A stretch of DNA of 64,000 bases from Serinicoccus profundi (GTDB lineage: Bacteria > Actinomycetota > Actinomycetes > Actinomycetales > Dermatophilaceae). How positions within the stretch are numbered: the stretch's first letter is position 1; the number at the start of each line of letters is the position of its first letter. The position numbers were made by a program, and so were the translations under genes. The notes beneath the pieces are model-generated. The model made no database searches. It was not told the origin of the DNA and was given only the letters and a program-made list of their open reading frames with translations. This document shows, one piece after another, positions 33,468 to 43,048 of this stretch. The stretch is taken from positions 1,798,001 to 1,862,000 of the forward strand of contig NZ_CP042862.1 in the NCBI RefSeq assembly GCF_008001015.1, in the 5' to 3' direction.

Positions 33468-34073
33468 TCAACGACCGGAGGGGTCGACCTGACCCTCGTC
33501 GGACATTGTGCCAGCCCCCGGGCCCGGCGCCGGACGAGGTCCCAGCGTCGGGTCCTCACCGGCCGACAAGGCCGACCAGGCCGCGTCCTGGGACCGGCGT
33601 GCGCGCTCGTGCGGATCCGCCGGCGCGGGAACCGGGTCGGCGAGCACCTCGGGTCCGGTCGTGGCGCCGTGACCCCTGGCGCCCCCGGCCCGGGGACGGA
33701 GGGCGAGCACGGCACCCAGGCCCGCCAGGACGGCCCCGCCGAGCGCGATCCACCACCAGGCCGTGGGCGCGTCCGGACGGACGCCGAGCACCATGACCGT
33801 CGCGACGAGCGCCGTCACCACCGCCGCGGACCGCGCCAGCAGGCCGGCGGTCCCCCGCCACACGAGTCCGACCACGGAGGTCACGACCACGAGCAGGACC
33901 AGGGCGGCGACCCCGGGGGCGAGGTCCTGCCCGGTCCACGACTCCTGGACCGCCACCCCGGCCGGGTCCACGCCCTGCTGCACGGACCACGGCTGCCCGA
34001 CCGCGAGCAGGCTCGCGCCCGCCCCGACCAGGGTCAGGGCTAGCGCTCGCGCCCGTCGCCGAGGGTCAGCCAC
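33468..34073 (-). CDS. Trp-operon-associated integral membrane protein
   Basis: 201 aa (from GTG 34073), four membrane segments in the first 140 residues, then a Pro/Ala/Gly-rich cytoplasmic tail. The pattern, with a WWWIALGGAVLAGLG helix near the third segment, fits the TIGR02234-type Trp-biosynthesis-associated membrane protein. A longer ATG start at 34112 exists, but GTG 34073 gives an 8-base overlap with the ABC exporter gene. Role unknown; thought to support tryptophan synthesis or transport. Confidence 0.78.
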   Translation of the reverse strand: MADPRRRARALALTLVGAGASLLAVGQPWSVQQGVDPAGVAVQESWTGQDLAPGVAALVLLVVVTSVVGLVWRGTAGLLARSAAVVTALVATVMVLGVRPDAPTAWWWIALGGAVLAGLGAVLALRPRAGGARGHGATTGPEVLADPVPAPADPHERARRSQDAAWSALSAGEDPTLGPRPAPGPGAGTMSDEGQVDPSGR

Positions 34074-35871
34074 TGCTCTGCTGAGCCGCCCACGAGCCGT
34101 GCATGCGGGCATACACCCCGCCGTCGGTCACGAGGTCGCGGTGGTGACCCAGCTCCACGATCCGTCCGGCGTCGACGACGACCACGAGGTCGGCTGCCTC
34201 CGCGGTCGAGAGCCGGTGCGCGATGGCGACCGAGGTCCGGCCCGTCGTGAGGCCCTCCAGGGCCCGCTGCACCCGCACCTCGGTCGCCGGGTCCACGGCG
34301 CTGGTCGCCTCGTCGAGGACGAGCAGGTCGGGGTCGGCGAGGTAGGCCCGCGCGATCGCCACGAGCTGGCGCTCCCCCGCGGACAACGACTCGCCGCGCT
34401 GCCCGACCTGGGTGCTGAGCCCCTGCGGCAGCCCCTCGACCCAGGCGTCGAGGCCGAGCTCGGTGACCGCGAGGTGCAGCTCCTCGTCGGTCGCCTCCGG
34501 ACGTCCGAAACGGATGTTGTCGGCCAGGTCGGCGTCGAACAGGAAGCCCTCCTGCGGCACGAGGACGACGCGCTGCCGCAGGCTCGAGAAGCGCACCTCG
34601 CGCAGGTCGGTGCCGTCGAGCCGCACGGCGCCCTCGCTGGGGTCCATGAGGCGGGTGAGCAGCTTGGCCAGCGTCGTCTTGCCCGACCCCGTCTGGCCGA
34701 CGACGGCGACCCGGGTATGCGGCTCGATGCGCAGGTCGATGTCGCGCAGCACGGGCTCACCGCCGGGGTAGGAGAACCAGACGCCGTCGAAGTCCACGGT
34801 GATGGGCCCCCGGTCGAGCACCACCCCGTCGGTGCCCGGGTCGGAGACGTCCGCGGGGGTGTCGATGACGCCGATGACCCGGCGCCAGCCGGCGACGGCG
34901 TTCTGCATCTCGTTGAGGATCTCGGTGGCCATGAGCACCGGCTGGGTGAAGAGGTTGACGAGGAAGAGGAAGGCCAGGAGCTGCCCGAGCGTGAGCTCGC
35001 CGCGCGAGGCGAGCACCGTGCCGACGACGAGCACCACGGCCGTCGTCACGCCGGCGAAGGTCTGCCCCGAGACGAAGGCCATGACCGAACGGACCTGGGC
35101 CCGCACCGCCGAGGTGCGGTGCGCCTCGATCGCCTCGTCGATGCGGGCCGCCGTGCGGTCCTCGACACCGTAGGCGCGGATCGTGGTCGCCCCGACGATC
35201 GACTCGCTGATGGAGCCGAGCAGGTCGCCGACCCGCTCGCGCACCGCGGTGTAGGCCCGCCCGAGGATCGGCTGGAACCGGCGCACCAGCAGCGCCAGCG
35301 GCACCAGGCAGAGGTAGACCACGAGGGCCAGGATCGGGCTGTAGACCACCATGAGGATCGTGGCCAGCACGATCTGCGCCGAGCTGACGAGCAGCATGAG
35401 GCCACCGAACTGCACGAACATCGAGATGGTGTCGACATCGCTGGTCACCCGGGACACCAGGGCGCCCCGGCGCTCGGTGCTCTGGGTCAGCACGGACAGG
35501 TCGTGGATGTGCCGGAAGGCCTTGAGCCGCAGGGTCGCCAGCCCGGACTCCGCGGCCGTGAACAGCCGCACGTTGACGGCATACTGCGCCAGCGACGTGA
35601 GCAGGACGACGAACGCCGCCAGCCCGATCGCCCGCAGCACGAACCCGACGTCCGGCCCACCCTCGGCGCCGATGCCGTTGTCGGTCGCCTGCTGGACCAC
35701 GAAGGGGATGACGACCCGGCCCACGGTCGCGAGGACCGCCAGCGCGATCGTCAGCCCCAGCCCGACGCGCAGCTCGGGAGACAGCTGCAGGCCCCGGCGC
35801 AGGGTCGCCATCGTGGCGAGCTGGCCCTGGCCTCCGATCCGGCTCGACGTGCTGTGCTCGGCCGTGCTCAC
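34066..35871 (-). CDS. ABC exporter half-transporter, subunit with consensus ATP-site residues
   Basis: 601 aa: six-helix exporter domain then an ATPase. Walker A GQTGSGKTT, Walker B LLVLDEATSAVD with catalytic Glu, H-loop IAHRLST, but signature LSAGERQ instead of LSGGQ. Start GTG 35871 overlaps the upstream ATPase gene by 4 bases. Together they form a heterodimer of the BmrCD/TM287-288 type. Substrate unknown (drug or lipid). It lies where trpE would stand in the common actinobacterial trp order. Confidence 0.92.
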   Translation of the reverse strand: MSTAEHSTSSRIGGQGQLATMATLRRGLQLSPELRVGLGLTIALAVLATVGRVVIPFVVQQATDNGIGAEGGPDVGFVLRAIGLAAFVVLLTSLAQYAVNVRLFTAAESGLATLRLKAFRHIHDLSVLTQSTERRGALVSRVTSDVDTISMFVQFGGLMLLVSSAQIVLATILMVVYSPILALVVYLCLVPLALLVRRFQPILGRAYTAVRERVGDLLGSISESIVGATTIRAYGVEDRTAARIDEAIEAHRTSAVRAQVRSVMAFVSGQTFAGVTTAVVLVVGTVLASRGELTLGQLLAFLFLVNLFTQPVLMATEILNEMQNAVAGWRRVIGVIDTPADVSDPGTDGVVLDRGPITVDFDGVWFSYPGGEPVLRDIDLRIEPHTRVAVVGQTGSGKTTLAKLLTRLMDPSEGAVRLDGTDLREVRFSSLRQRVVLVPQEGFLFDADLADNIRFGRPEATDEELHLAVTELGLDAWVEGLPQGLSTQVGQRGESLSAGERQLVAIARAYLADPDLLVLDEATSAVDPATEVRVQRALEGLTTGRTSVAIAHRLSTAEAADLVVVVDAGRIVELGHHRDLVTDGGVYARMHGSWAAQQSSG

Positions 35872-37703
35872 GACGGCTCCTCCTGTCGCGTCACGGCAGC
35901 CCGCTCGGCCGCCTCCCGGGAGTAGGCCTGCACCAGGTCGGCGTAGCCACGGCACCGTCCCAGCAGCTCGTCGTGCGACCCCTGGTCGACGACGGCCCCG
36001 TGCTCGACGTAGACCACCTCGTCGGCGAGCAGGATCGTCGCCATGCGGTAGGCCACCACGAGCACCGTCATGCCGCCGCGCGCGTCCCGCAGGCCGGTGA
36101 GGATGGCCTGCTCCACGGAGGGGTCGACGGCGCTCGTGGCGTCGTCCAGCACGAGCAGTCGCGGTCGGCGCCAGATCGCCCGGGCGAGGGCGATCCGCTG
36201 CCGCTGCCCGCCGGAGAGGGTGCCCCCGCGCTCCCCGATGACGGTGTCGAGACCGGAGGGGAGCGAGCGGACGAAGCCGTCGGCCTGGGCGATGCGCAGC
36301 GCCTCCCAGACCGCCTCGTCGTCGGAGTCCTCGCCGAGCGTGATGTTGCCGCGGACCGAGTCGTCGAACATGAAGGTCTGCTGGGCCACGAGGGCGGCGC
36401 TGGCGGGGAGCTCTCCCCGGGCCAGCTCGCGGGCCTCGATGCCGTCGAAGCGGACCGAGCCGCTGTCGGCGTCGATGAGGCGCAGGGCGAGGTTGGCCAG
36501 GGTGCTCTTGCCCGACCCCGTCGGGCCGACCAGGGCGACCGTGCTCCCCGACGGCACGTCGAGGGTCACCCCGCGGATGGTGGGGCGCTCCTCGCCGGCG
36601 TGCGCGTAGGTCACGCCCGCCATCCGCGAGGACGCCGGCTCCTCACGGGTCAGGGACTCCCGGCCGTACGGCATACCTCCCTGGGCGTCGAGCACGTGCT
36701 TGACCCGGTCATGACCCACCACCGAGCGCGGAATCTCGGCCAGGACCCAGCCCAGCGCGCGCACCGGGAAGGCGAGGATGGAGAAGAGATAGGCCATCTG
36801 CACGACATCGGCGGCCTCGAGCGCGCCGCGGGAGACCTGCCAGGTCCCGACCCCGAGGACGGCGAGCGTGCCCAGCGTCGGGATGGCCTCGATGACCGGC
36901 TCGAAGACGCCGCGCGTGCGGCCCACGAGGACGAGAGCATCACGCAACTCGTAGGTCTTGCCCCGGAACCTCTCGGTCTCCTGGTCCTCCCGGCCCATGG
37001 CCTTGACGACCAGGCCGGCCTCGAACGACTCGTGCGCGACCTCGGCGACCTCCGCGCGCAGCTGCTGCGCCCGGGTGATGCGCGGCGACATGACCCGCTG
37101 GAAGACGAGGTTGGCGGCGAAGAGGCCGGGGAAGACCAGCAGCCCGAGCACGGCCAGCAACGGGTCGACGAGCACCATCATCGTGCCCGCGATGAGCAGC
37201 ATGAAGATGACGCCGATCGCCATCGGCAACGGGTTGAAGACCTGCCAGGTCGCCTCCACGTCGGCGTGCGCGTTGGACAGCAGCTGACCGGAGGGGTGGG
37301 CGTGGTGCCACGACAGCGGGAGCCGGAGGTACTGGCGGCTCACCCGCTGGCGGTAGTCGGCCTGCAGGTTGAAGCCGGCGATCGTGGCGTAGACGCGGCG
37401 CAGGATCACCCCGATGACATTGACGACCAGCACCGCGACGAGCACCCCGAAGATCAGCCACAGGCCGGCCGCGTCGACCCGCCTGGCCCGGACCGCGGGC
37501 TCGACGACCTCTCCCGTCAGCCACCCGATCGCCCCGGCGGTCGCCACGGTCGCCGCCGCCCACAGGACCGCACCCAGCACCGCGACCAGCACCGGCCGCT
37601 TCTGGGCGACCATGCCGCCCCAGATCACCCGCAGCCCGCGCCGCAGCACGGCTCGGTCGGCAACTGGACGCGGCACCGGTGCGCTGGCGGCGGAAGCGGA
37701 CAT
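35868..37703 (-). CDS. ABC exporter half-transporter, subunit with degenerate Walker B/H-loop
   Basis: 611 aa, six membrane helices plus ATPase. Walker A GPTGSGKST and signature [14 protein letters not shown] are intact, but Walker B is LLVLDDATSAVD (Glu to Asp) and the H-loop reads VVAYRMATI (His to Tyr). Paired with the partner's LSAGE this makes one degenerate site, while the partner's Walker motifs and this LSGGQ make the consensus site. I start at ATG 37703; GGGAGG stands about 10 bases upstream. Longer upstream readings run into the divergent gene. Confidence 0.92.
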   Translation of the reverse strand: MSASAASAPVPRPVADRAVLRRGLRVIWGGMVAQKRPVLVAVLGAVLWAAATVATAGAIGWLTGEVVEPAVRARRVDAAGLWLIFGVLVAVLVVNVIGVILRRVYATIAGFNLQADYRQRVSRQYLRLPLSWHHAHPSGQLLSNAHADVEATWQVFNPLPMAIGVIFMLLIAGTMMVLVDPLLAVLGLLVFPGLFAANLVFQRVMSPRITRAQQLRAEVAEVAHESFEAGLVVKAMGREDQETERFRGKTYELRDALVLVGRTRGVFEPVIEAIPTLGTLAVLGVGTWQVSRGALEAADVVQMAYLFSILAFPVRALGWVLAEIPRSVVGHDRVKHVLDAQGGMPYGRESLTREEPASSRMAGVTYAHAGEERPTIRGVTLDVPSGSTVALVGPTGSGKSTLANLALRLIDADSGSVRFDGIEARELARGELPASAALVAQQTFMFDDSVRGNITLGEDSDDEAVWEALRIAQADGFVRSLPSGLDTVIGERGGTLSGGQRQRIALARAIWRRPRLLVLDDATSAVDPSVEQAILTGLRDARGGMTVLVVAYRMATILLADEVVYVEHGAVVDQGSHDELLGRCRGYADLVQAYSREAAERAAVTRQEEPS

Positions 37704-37812
37704 GGAGAAAGGGCCTCCCGGAGGGCGAGGTGGTGGGGGTGGGAACCGCCTCCTATCCAACCATGCGCCCCCGACAGACCTTCCCGCGCCCGACACGGTC
37801 TCACGTGCTTCG

Positions 37813-38469
37813 ATGAGCGGTATGCCGCACACACCCGACCTCCTGCGCGGGCTCGTCGCCCGCACCGCCACCGACCTCGGCCCGGACGCCCCCACGCTGT
37901 GCTCCCCGTGGACGGTGCGCGACCTGCTGGCCCACCTCGTCGTGCGCGAGTCCCGGGTCGACGCGCTGCCCGGGGTCGGGCTGCCCGTCCTGGCGCTGCA
38001 GCGGCACACCGAGAAGGTGCAGGAGGGGGTGGCCGCGCGACCCTTCGCGCAGCTGGTCGAGGAGGTGCGCCGGGGCCCCGCGCGGTTCTGGCCCACCCAG
38101 GTGCCGGCGCTGGACCGCACGGTCAACGTCGCCGAGCTGAGCATCCACCACGAGGACATGACCCGGGCCCGGCCCGGCTGGGAGCCGACGGTCCTGCCCG
38201 AGGGCGTGCAGGCCCAGATCTGGGGCACCGTGCGGACGGCGGGCCGGATGCTCTACCGCTCGGCACCGTGCGGGGTCGTGGCGGTCGCGCCGGGGCACGG
38301 TCGGGTCGCGCTGCGACGGCCCCCGCAGGGCCGGGGCAGCGTCGTCCTCACCGGGGACCCCTTGGAGCTCGCGCTGCACGCCTTCGGTCGCGAGCAGGTC
38401 GCCCGGGTGGAGGCCGCGGGCGACGACCGTGACCTCGCGGTCCTGGCGGCGCACCGCCGGAGCGCCTGA
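37813..38469 (+). CDS. TIGR03085-like maleylpyruvate-isomerase-fold protein
   Basis: 218 aa. N-terminal DinB/MDMPI-like four-helix region with LCSPWTVRDLLAHLVVRE, and NVAELSIHHEDMTRA carrying the likely metal-binding His and Glu. Such proteins are thought to use mycothiol in some cases; the actual reaction is unknown. ATG 37813, alternative ATG 37822. Divergent from the ABC exporter. Confidence 0.78.
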   Translation: MSGMPHTPDLLRGLVARTATDLGPDAPTLCSPWTVRDLLAHLVVRESRVDALPGVGLPVLALQRHTEKVQEGVAARPFAQLVEEVRRGPARFWPTQVPALDRTVNVAELSIHHEDMTRARPGWEPTVLPEGVQAQIWGTVRTAGRMLYRSAPCGVVAVAPGHGRVALRRPPQGRGSVVLTGDPLELALHAFGREQVARVEAAGDDRDLAVLAAHRRSA

Positions 38470-38519
38470 ACGGTCGGCCCGCCCCGGCACGCCACCGCCG
38501 GGTCCGTCACACTGGTGCC

Positions 38520-39677
38520 ATGAGCAGCGCCCGCGAGCACGCCCGGGCCGCGCGCCACGTCGTCCTCGACCCGTTGCGCGAGGAGATCCGCCCGAGCGCC
38601 GCCCGGACCCGGGTCCTGCGGCTGCGGGCTCGCGCCTGGCTCATCCTCCAGGCCGCCACCGGCGCCGTCCTCGCGTGGTTCATCGCCCACGACCTGCTGG
38701 GGCACGCGCTCCCCTTCTTCGCCCCCATCACCGCGATGGTCTGCCTCGGCCTGACCTACGGCGACCGCATCCGCCGGATCGCCGAGCTCACCGTCGGGGT
38801 GGCGATCGGGGTGGCCATCGGCGACCTCTTCGTGCACGCCTTCGGCACCGGGCTGTGGCAGATCTTCGCCGTCTGCGTCGTGGCGATGAGCCTGGCGGTG
38901 CTGGCCGGCGCCGGGCAGCTGCTCATGATGCAGGCCGGCATCCAGGGCGTCATCATCACGACCCTGGTGGCCGATGACGGGCAGGCCTTCAGCCGGTGGC
39001 TGGACGCCGCGGTGGGCGGGTCGGTCGCCATGGTCATCGCCATGGTCGCGCCGATGCGGTCCACGACGAAACGTCCCCGGGAGCGCATCATCGCCCTCGT
39101 GGGCCACCTGGCCGAGGTGCTGACCGACACGGCGCAGAGCCTGCGCAACCGGGACGAGGGCCGGGCCACCCGCGCCCTGGAGACCGCCCGCGGGCTCTCC
39201 GCGGAGCTGGAGGCGCTGCAGGACACGACGGCCGAGGCGGCCGCCGCGGCCCGCCTGGCTCCCCTGCTCTCCGGCGTGCACCGCGCCGACGTGCTGGAGA
39301 TCAAGCGGCTGCTCCAGCCCCTGGACCTCGCGATCCGCAACGTCAGGGTGCTCGCGCGCCGCGCGGAGTCGGCCGTCGGCAACGACGAGTTCGTGCCCGA
39401 CTCCTACACCGACATGGTCGAGGGGCTCGCCGAGGCGGCCGCGGTGCTGCAGGAGCAGCTCACCCGCCGCGAGCCGCTGGGCGCCGCCCAGGAGGACCTC
39501 GTGCACCTGGCCCGGCAGTCGACCTGGGGGCACTCGCGGCCGGGGCTGTCGGCCGAGGTCCTGCGGGCGCAGGTGCGCTCGACCGTGGTGGACCTGCTCG
39601 TGCTGTCCGGCATGACGCTGCAGGAGGCGCGTCGCCGGGTCCCGCCCACCCGCGACGAGATCGACCCCGCGGGCTGA
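38520..39677 (+). CDS. FUSC/aromatic acid exporter family membrane protein
   Basis: 385 aa. Six hydrophobic segments in residues 40-175 (WLILQAATGAVLAWFIAHDLL; PFFAPITAMVCLGLTYGDR...), followed by a long helical, charged cytoplasmic region. This is the half-size FUSC/ArAE architecture. Substrate unknown. It directly follows the TIGR03085-like gene on the same strand by 50 bases. Confidence 0.85.
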   Translation: MSSAREHARAARHVVLDPLREEIRPSAARTRVLRLRARAWLILQAATGAVLAWFIAHDLLGHALPFFAPITAMVCLGLTYGDRIRRIAELTVGVAIGVAIGDLFVHAFGTGLWQIFAVCVVAMSLAVLAGAGQLLMMQAGIQGVIITTLVADDGQAFSRWLDAAVGGSVAMVIAMVAPMRSTTKRPRERIIALVGHLAEVLTDTAQSLRNRDEGRATRALETARGLSAELEALQDTTAEAAAAARLAPLLSGVHRADVLEIKRLLQPLDLAIRNVRVLARRAESAVGNDEFVPDSYTDMVEGLAEAAAVLQEQLTRREPLGAAQEDLVHLARQSTWGHSRPGLSAEVLRAQVRSTVVDLLVLSGMTLQEARRRVPPTRDEIDPAG

Positions 39678-39687
39678 GCCCGACGGG

Positions 39688-40140
39688 TCAGCGCTGGTGG
39701 TGCTCCACCAGCGCGGCCAACCGGGCGGCCTCGCGCCGGGCCCGCACCCCGTCGGCGCGCTGGATCGCCATGACGGCCAGCTCCTCGGTGTCGGTGAGCT
39801 CCAGGACCACCCACGGCGAACCGCCGGAGAAGCCGACGTGCACGATCTGGCCCCACTCGACCTCCTCGCGCTGCACGAGGTTGACCACGGTCAGCCCGGT
39901 GCGGCTCGGGACCGCGCGGATGAGGGCATACCTCCAGAGGAAGGCCGCCATGGCGACGCCGAAACCGGCGATGAAGACGCGGTTGAGCAGCGACATGGCC
40001 AGGGTGGACCCGGCGTAGGAGGGGCCGAGGACCGCGATGAGACCGAAGACGAGGACCGAGGCGACCGCCGTGACCCGGGCGACGCGCGCCCCCGTCACCG
40101 GCCGGAACGGCGCGTAGGGGTCGGCCGAACCCGCGCTCAC
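39688..40140 (-). CDS. Small membrane protein with bacterial PH-like domain
   Basis: 150 aa. Two membrane segments (VASVLVFGLIAVLGPSYAG and FIAGFGVAMAAFLWRYALI) then a beta-rich domain (TGLTVVNLVQREEVEWGQIVHVGFSGG) typical of bacterial PH domains of the PF10756 kind. GTG start overlaps the pnuC stop by 4 bases. Function unknown. Confidence 0.72.
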   Translation of the reverse strand: MSAGSADPYAPFRPVTGARVARVTAVASVLVFGLIAVLGPSYAGSTLAMSLLNRVFIAGFGVAMAAFLWRYALIRAVPSRTGLTVVNLVQREEVEWGQIVHVGFSGGSPWVVLELTDTEELAVMAIQRADGVRARREAARLAALVEHHQR

Positions 40141-40862
40141 GAGACCACTCGCTCGCCGGCGTGCGGTGGGCCCCCACCGGTCACCGCGCCCTGGGGCGCC
40201 TCGTCCCGCGCGGCCCGCCGCCACACGACGAAACCCCACAGCACGAGGCCGCCGTAGACGGCATACATCACGGCGGAGGGGTAGTAGCCGGAGTGCCAGA
40301 GCAGCGGCACCCCCACGAGGTCCACCGCGATCCAGACGAGCCAGAAGTCGACCCAGCCGCGAGCCATGGCGTAGGTCGCGAGCATCGACCCGACGAAGAT
40401 CCAGGCGTCGGTCCAGTAGTACCAGCGCGGCGCCGGCCAGCCGGCCCCGACCTGGGCGAAGACCCACTGCGCGAGGACGATGAGCACCACCGCCACCACG
40501 AGGTATGCCGTCCGCTCACCGGCGGTGGCCCAGCGCGGGGTGATGGCCGGCTCACCCTTGGCGCGGGTCCGGCGGGACTGCTGCCAGCGCCACCAGCCGT
40601 AGACGCTCGTCGCGATGAAGAAGACCTGCCGGGCGGCCTGGCCGAAGAGGCTGTGCTCCTGCGGGTTGGTGAACCACACCCCCATGAAGACGGTGAACAG
40701 CAGCAGGTTGCCGATGATCCCGACCGGCCACGCCCACACGGTGCGCCGCATGCCGAGGATGGCCGAGGCGAAGCCGAAGAGGTTGCCGACGACCTCCCGC
40801 CACGCGATGGTGTGGCCGAGGACGGTGAGCTCGGCGTTGAACAGGTCGCCCCAGACGTCCAC
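40137..40862 (-). CDS. pnuC: PnuC-family nicotinamide riboside transporter
   Basis: 241 aa, seven membrane segments. Characteristic PnuC segments: ILGMRRTVWAWPVGIIGNLL, WWRWQQ and the late WFVGSM-to-WLVWIAVDLVGVPLLW region (WVDFWLVWIAVDLVG). Takes up the NAD+ precursor nicotinamide riboside, trapped inside by a kinase. GTG 40862 lies one base after the rpe stop; a longer reading to 40919 overlaps rpe. No NAD riboswitch is seen, so expression presumably follows rpe. Confidence 0.9.
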   Translation of the reverse strand: MDVWGDLFNAELTVLGHTIAWREVVGNLFGFASAILGMRRTVWAWPVGIIGNLLLFTVFMGVWFTNPQEHSLFGQAARQVFFIATSVYGWWRWQQSRRTRAKGEPAITPRWATAGERTAYLVVAVVLIVLAQWVFAQVGAGWPAPRWYYWTDAWIFVGSMLATYAMARGWVDFWLVWIAVDLVGVPLLWHSGYYPSAVMYAVYGGLVLWGFVVWRRAARDEAPQGAVTGGGPPHAGERVVS

Positions 40863-40863
40863 C

Positions 40864-41535
40864 TCAGGACGCCTCGGTCGCCAGCCGGCGCAGGTCGGCG
40901 ATCGCCGCGGGCACGTCATGTGCGCCGTAGACCGCCGAGCCGGCGACGAAGACGTCGGCGCCGGCCTCCGCGCACCGGGCGATGGTGTCGGCGGCCACTC
41001 CCCCGTCGACCTGCACCCAGACCTGGCCGCCGTGGCGGCTGACCGCCTGGCGCACCTCGCGCACCTTGGCCAGCTGGTCGTCCATGAAGGACTGGCCGCC
41101 GAAGCCGGGCTCGACGGTCATGACGAGGACCATGTCGAGCTCGGGGAGGAGGTCGGCGTAGGGCGCGAAGGGGGTGCCCGGCTTGAAGGCGAGGGCGGCC
41201 CTGGCCCCCGCGGCGCGGATCGCCCGGGCGGTGGCGACCGGGTCGCGGACCGCCTCGACGTGGACGGTGACCGAGGAGGCACCGGCCTCGGCGTAGTCCG
41301 GGGCCCACCGGTCGGGGTCCTCGATCATGAGGTGGCAGTCCAGCGGCACGGGGGTGACCCGGGCCAGCGCCTCGACCACGGGCAGCCCGAGGGTGAGGTT
41401 GGGCACGAAGTGGTTGTCCATGACGTCGACGTGGGCCCAGTCGGCGGTCTCGATCGCCTGGAGCTCCGCGGCCAGGTGGGCGAAGTCGGAGGCGAGGATG
41501 GAGGGGCTGATCTGGGGGGTCACGGGCGCAGCCAT
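40864..41535 (-). CDS. rpe: Ribulose-phosphate 3-epimerase
   Basis: Pentose-phosphate pathway enzyme interconverting Ru5P and Xu5P. 223 aa TIM barrel. Metal and catalytic motifs: [44 protein letters not shown] and [19 protein letters not shown]. Lies 4 bases after rsmB. Confidence 0.97.
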   Translation of the reverse strand: MAAPVTPQISPSILASDFAHLAAELQAIETADWAHVDVMDNHFVPNLTLGLPVVEALARVTPVPLDCHLMIEDPDRWAPDYAEAGASSVTVHVEAVRDPVATARAIRAAGARAALAFKPGTPFAPYADLLPELDMVLVMTVEPGFGGQSFMDDQLAKVREVRQAVSRHGGQVWVQVDGGVAADTIARCAEAGADVFVAGSAVYGAHDVPAAIADLRRLATEAS

Positions 41536-41539
41536 GGGC

Positions 41540-43048
41540 TCAGCCTAACGACCGCTCCGAGCGACGCAGGAGGGCCACGAACATCCCGTCGGTGCCGTGC
41601 AGGTGGGGCCAGAGCTGGGCCGTCGGCCCGGGGCCGGTGTCGGGGATCGGTTCCCCGGCGCGGTCCTGCAGGAGGGGGCGGACGTCGAGCACCTCGACGT
41701 CCGGATGCCGCTTGACGACGTCCTTGACGACGAGCTCGGTCTCGGCCAGGTGCGGGGAGCAGGTGGCGTAGACCACGACGCCGCCGGGCCGGGTGGCGCG
41801 GAGCGCGGAGTCGAGGAGCTCGCGCTGCAGGGGGCCCAGGGTGGTGAGGTCCTGCGCGCTGCGTCGCCAGCGCGCCTCGGGGCGCCGCCGCAGGGCGCCG
41901 AGCCCGGTGCACGGTGCGTCGACGAGGACGCGGTCGTAGGTCTCCGGCTCCTCCGCGCCCACGTCGCGGCCGTCACCGACCGTGACGTCCACCTGCGCAC
42001 CGCCGTGCACCGGACCGACGAGGGTATGCCGCACGAGCTCGGCCCGGTGCTCACTGACCTCGTTGGCGCGCAGCCGCGCTCCGCGCCCGGCGGCCAGGGC
42101 GGCGAGCAGCCCGGCCTTGCCGCCGGGGCCTGCGCAGAGGTCGAGCCAGCGCTCGTCGGGGCCCCCGATCGGCGCCGCGGCGAGGGCCAGGGTGAGCAGC
42201 TGGGACCCGACGTCCTGCACCGCGGCCCGACCGTCCCGGATGCTCTCCAGCGCCCCGGGGTCACCCTGCGGCAGCTCCCACGCGGTCGGCGCGAGCGGCG
42301 ACGGGCGGGCACCCGCCTGGGCCAGCTCGTCCTCGGCGCCGAGGCCGGGACGGGCCACGAGGGTCAACGGGCCGGGGGTGTTGTGGGCGGCGAGCAGCAG
42401 GGGCAGCTCGGTGTCCGCCTGCGTGACACCACGGGCGGAGACGAGGGCGGCCCGCAGCGCGCGGACGATCCACTCGGGGTGGGAGTGCTCGAGCGCCAGG
42501 CGGGAGGACGGCTCGGTGATCGGCGCCAGGAGCTGGGCGACCCAGGTGTCGCGATCCTGCTCGCTGATGCGGCGGAGCACGGCGTTGACGAACCCACCGG
42601 CGCCCTGGCCCACCTGCTGGCGGGCCAGGCCCACGGTCGCGCTGACGGCGGCGTGGTCGGGGACCCGCATACCGAGCAGCTGGTGCGCCCCGAGGCGCAG
42701 CACGGTGCGCACCGGGCTGTCGATCTCCGTGACGGGCCGGCTCGCGGCCTCGGCGATGACGGCGTCGTAGAGACCTCGCAGCCGCAGGGTGCCGTAGGTC
42801 AGCTCGGTCGCGAACGCGGCATCGCGGCCCCGGAGGCCCGCCGTGCGCAGGGCCCCGGGCAGCACGAGGTTGGCGAAGGCCTCGTCCGTGTCGACCTGGC
42901 GCAGGACCCGGAAGGCGACCGCGCGGGCCGGGTCGGCCTCCCTGGCGCGTTGGGTCGGCGTCTGTGCCGATCGTCGCCGGGGACCTCGCCGCGGGGCGCG
43001 GTCTCCCCCGCGGTCCGGTGCCGGCTGCCGACGTGGCGTCTCACCCAT
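41540..43048 (-). CDS. rsmB: 16S rRNA m5C967 methyltransferase (RsmB/Fmu type)
   Basis: 502 aa. NusB-like N-terminal domain (about residues 38-170), then the RsmB methyltransferase: SAM loop [13 protein letters not shown], the release Cys in [13 protein letters not shown] and the catalytic Cys in [13 protein letters not shown]. The first 35 residues are Arg/Pro-rich and may be disordered. ATG 43048 overlaps fmt by 8 bases. Standard actinobacterial fmt-rsmB-rpe order. Confidence 0.95.
   Translation of the reverse strand: MGETPRRQPAPDRGGDRAPRRGPRRRSAQTPTQRAREADPARAVAFRVLRQVDTDEAFANLVLPGALRTAGLRGRDAAFATELTYGTLRLRGLYDAVIAEAASRPVTEIDSPVRTVLRLGAHQLLGMRVPDHAAVSATVGLARQQVGQGAGGFVNAVLRRISEQDRDTWVAQLLAPITEPSSRLALEHSHPEWIVRALRAALVSARGVTQADTELPLLLAAHNTPGPLTLVARPGLGAEDELAQAGARPSPLAPTAWELPQGDPGALESIRDGRAAVQDVGSQLLTLALAAAPIGGPDERWLDLCAGPGGKAGLLAALAAGRGARLRANEVSEHRAELVRHTLVGPVHGGAQVDVTVGDGRDVGAEEPETYDRVLVDAPCTGLGALRRRPEARWRRSAQDLTTLGPLQRELLDSALRATRPGGVVVYATCSPHLAETELVVKDVVKRHPDVEVLDVRPLLQDRAGEPIPDTGPGPTAQLWPHLHGTDGMFVALLRRSERSLG

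Noticed and set aside
37704-37812. Trp leader peptide/attenuator before the ABC-trp transcript
   Set aside because: Only a 3-codon ATG frame without Trp codons; no antiterminator/terminator pair visible.
40863-40960. NAD-related riboswitch before pnuC
   Set aside because: pnuC starts one base after rpe; there is no leader to hold an aptamer.
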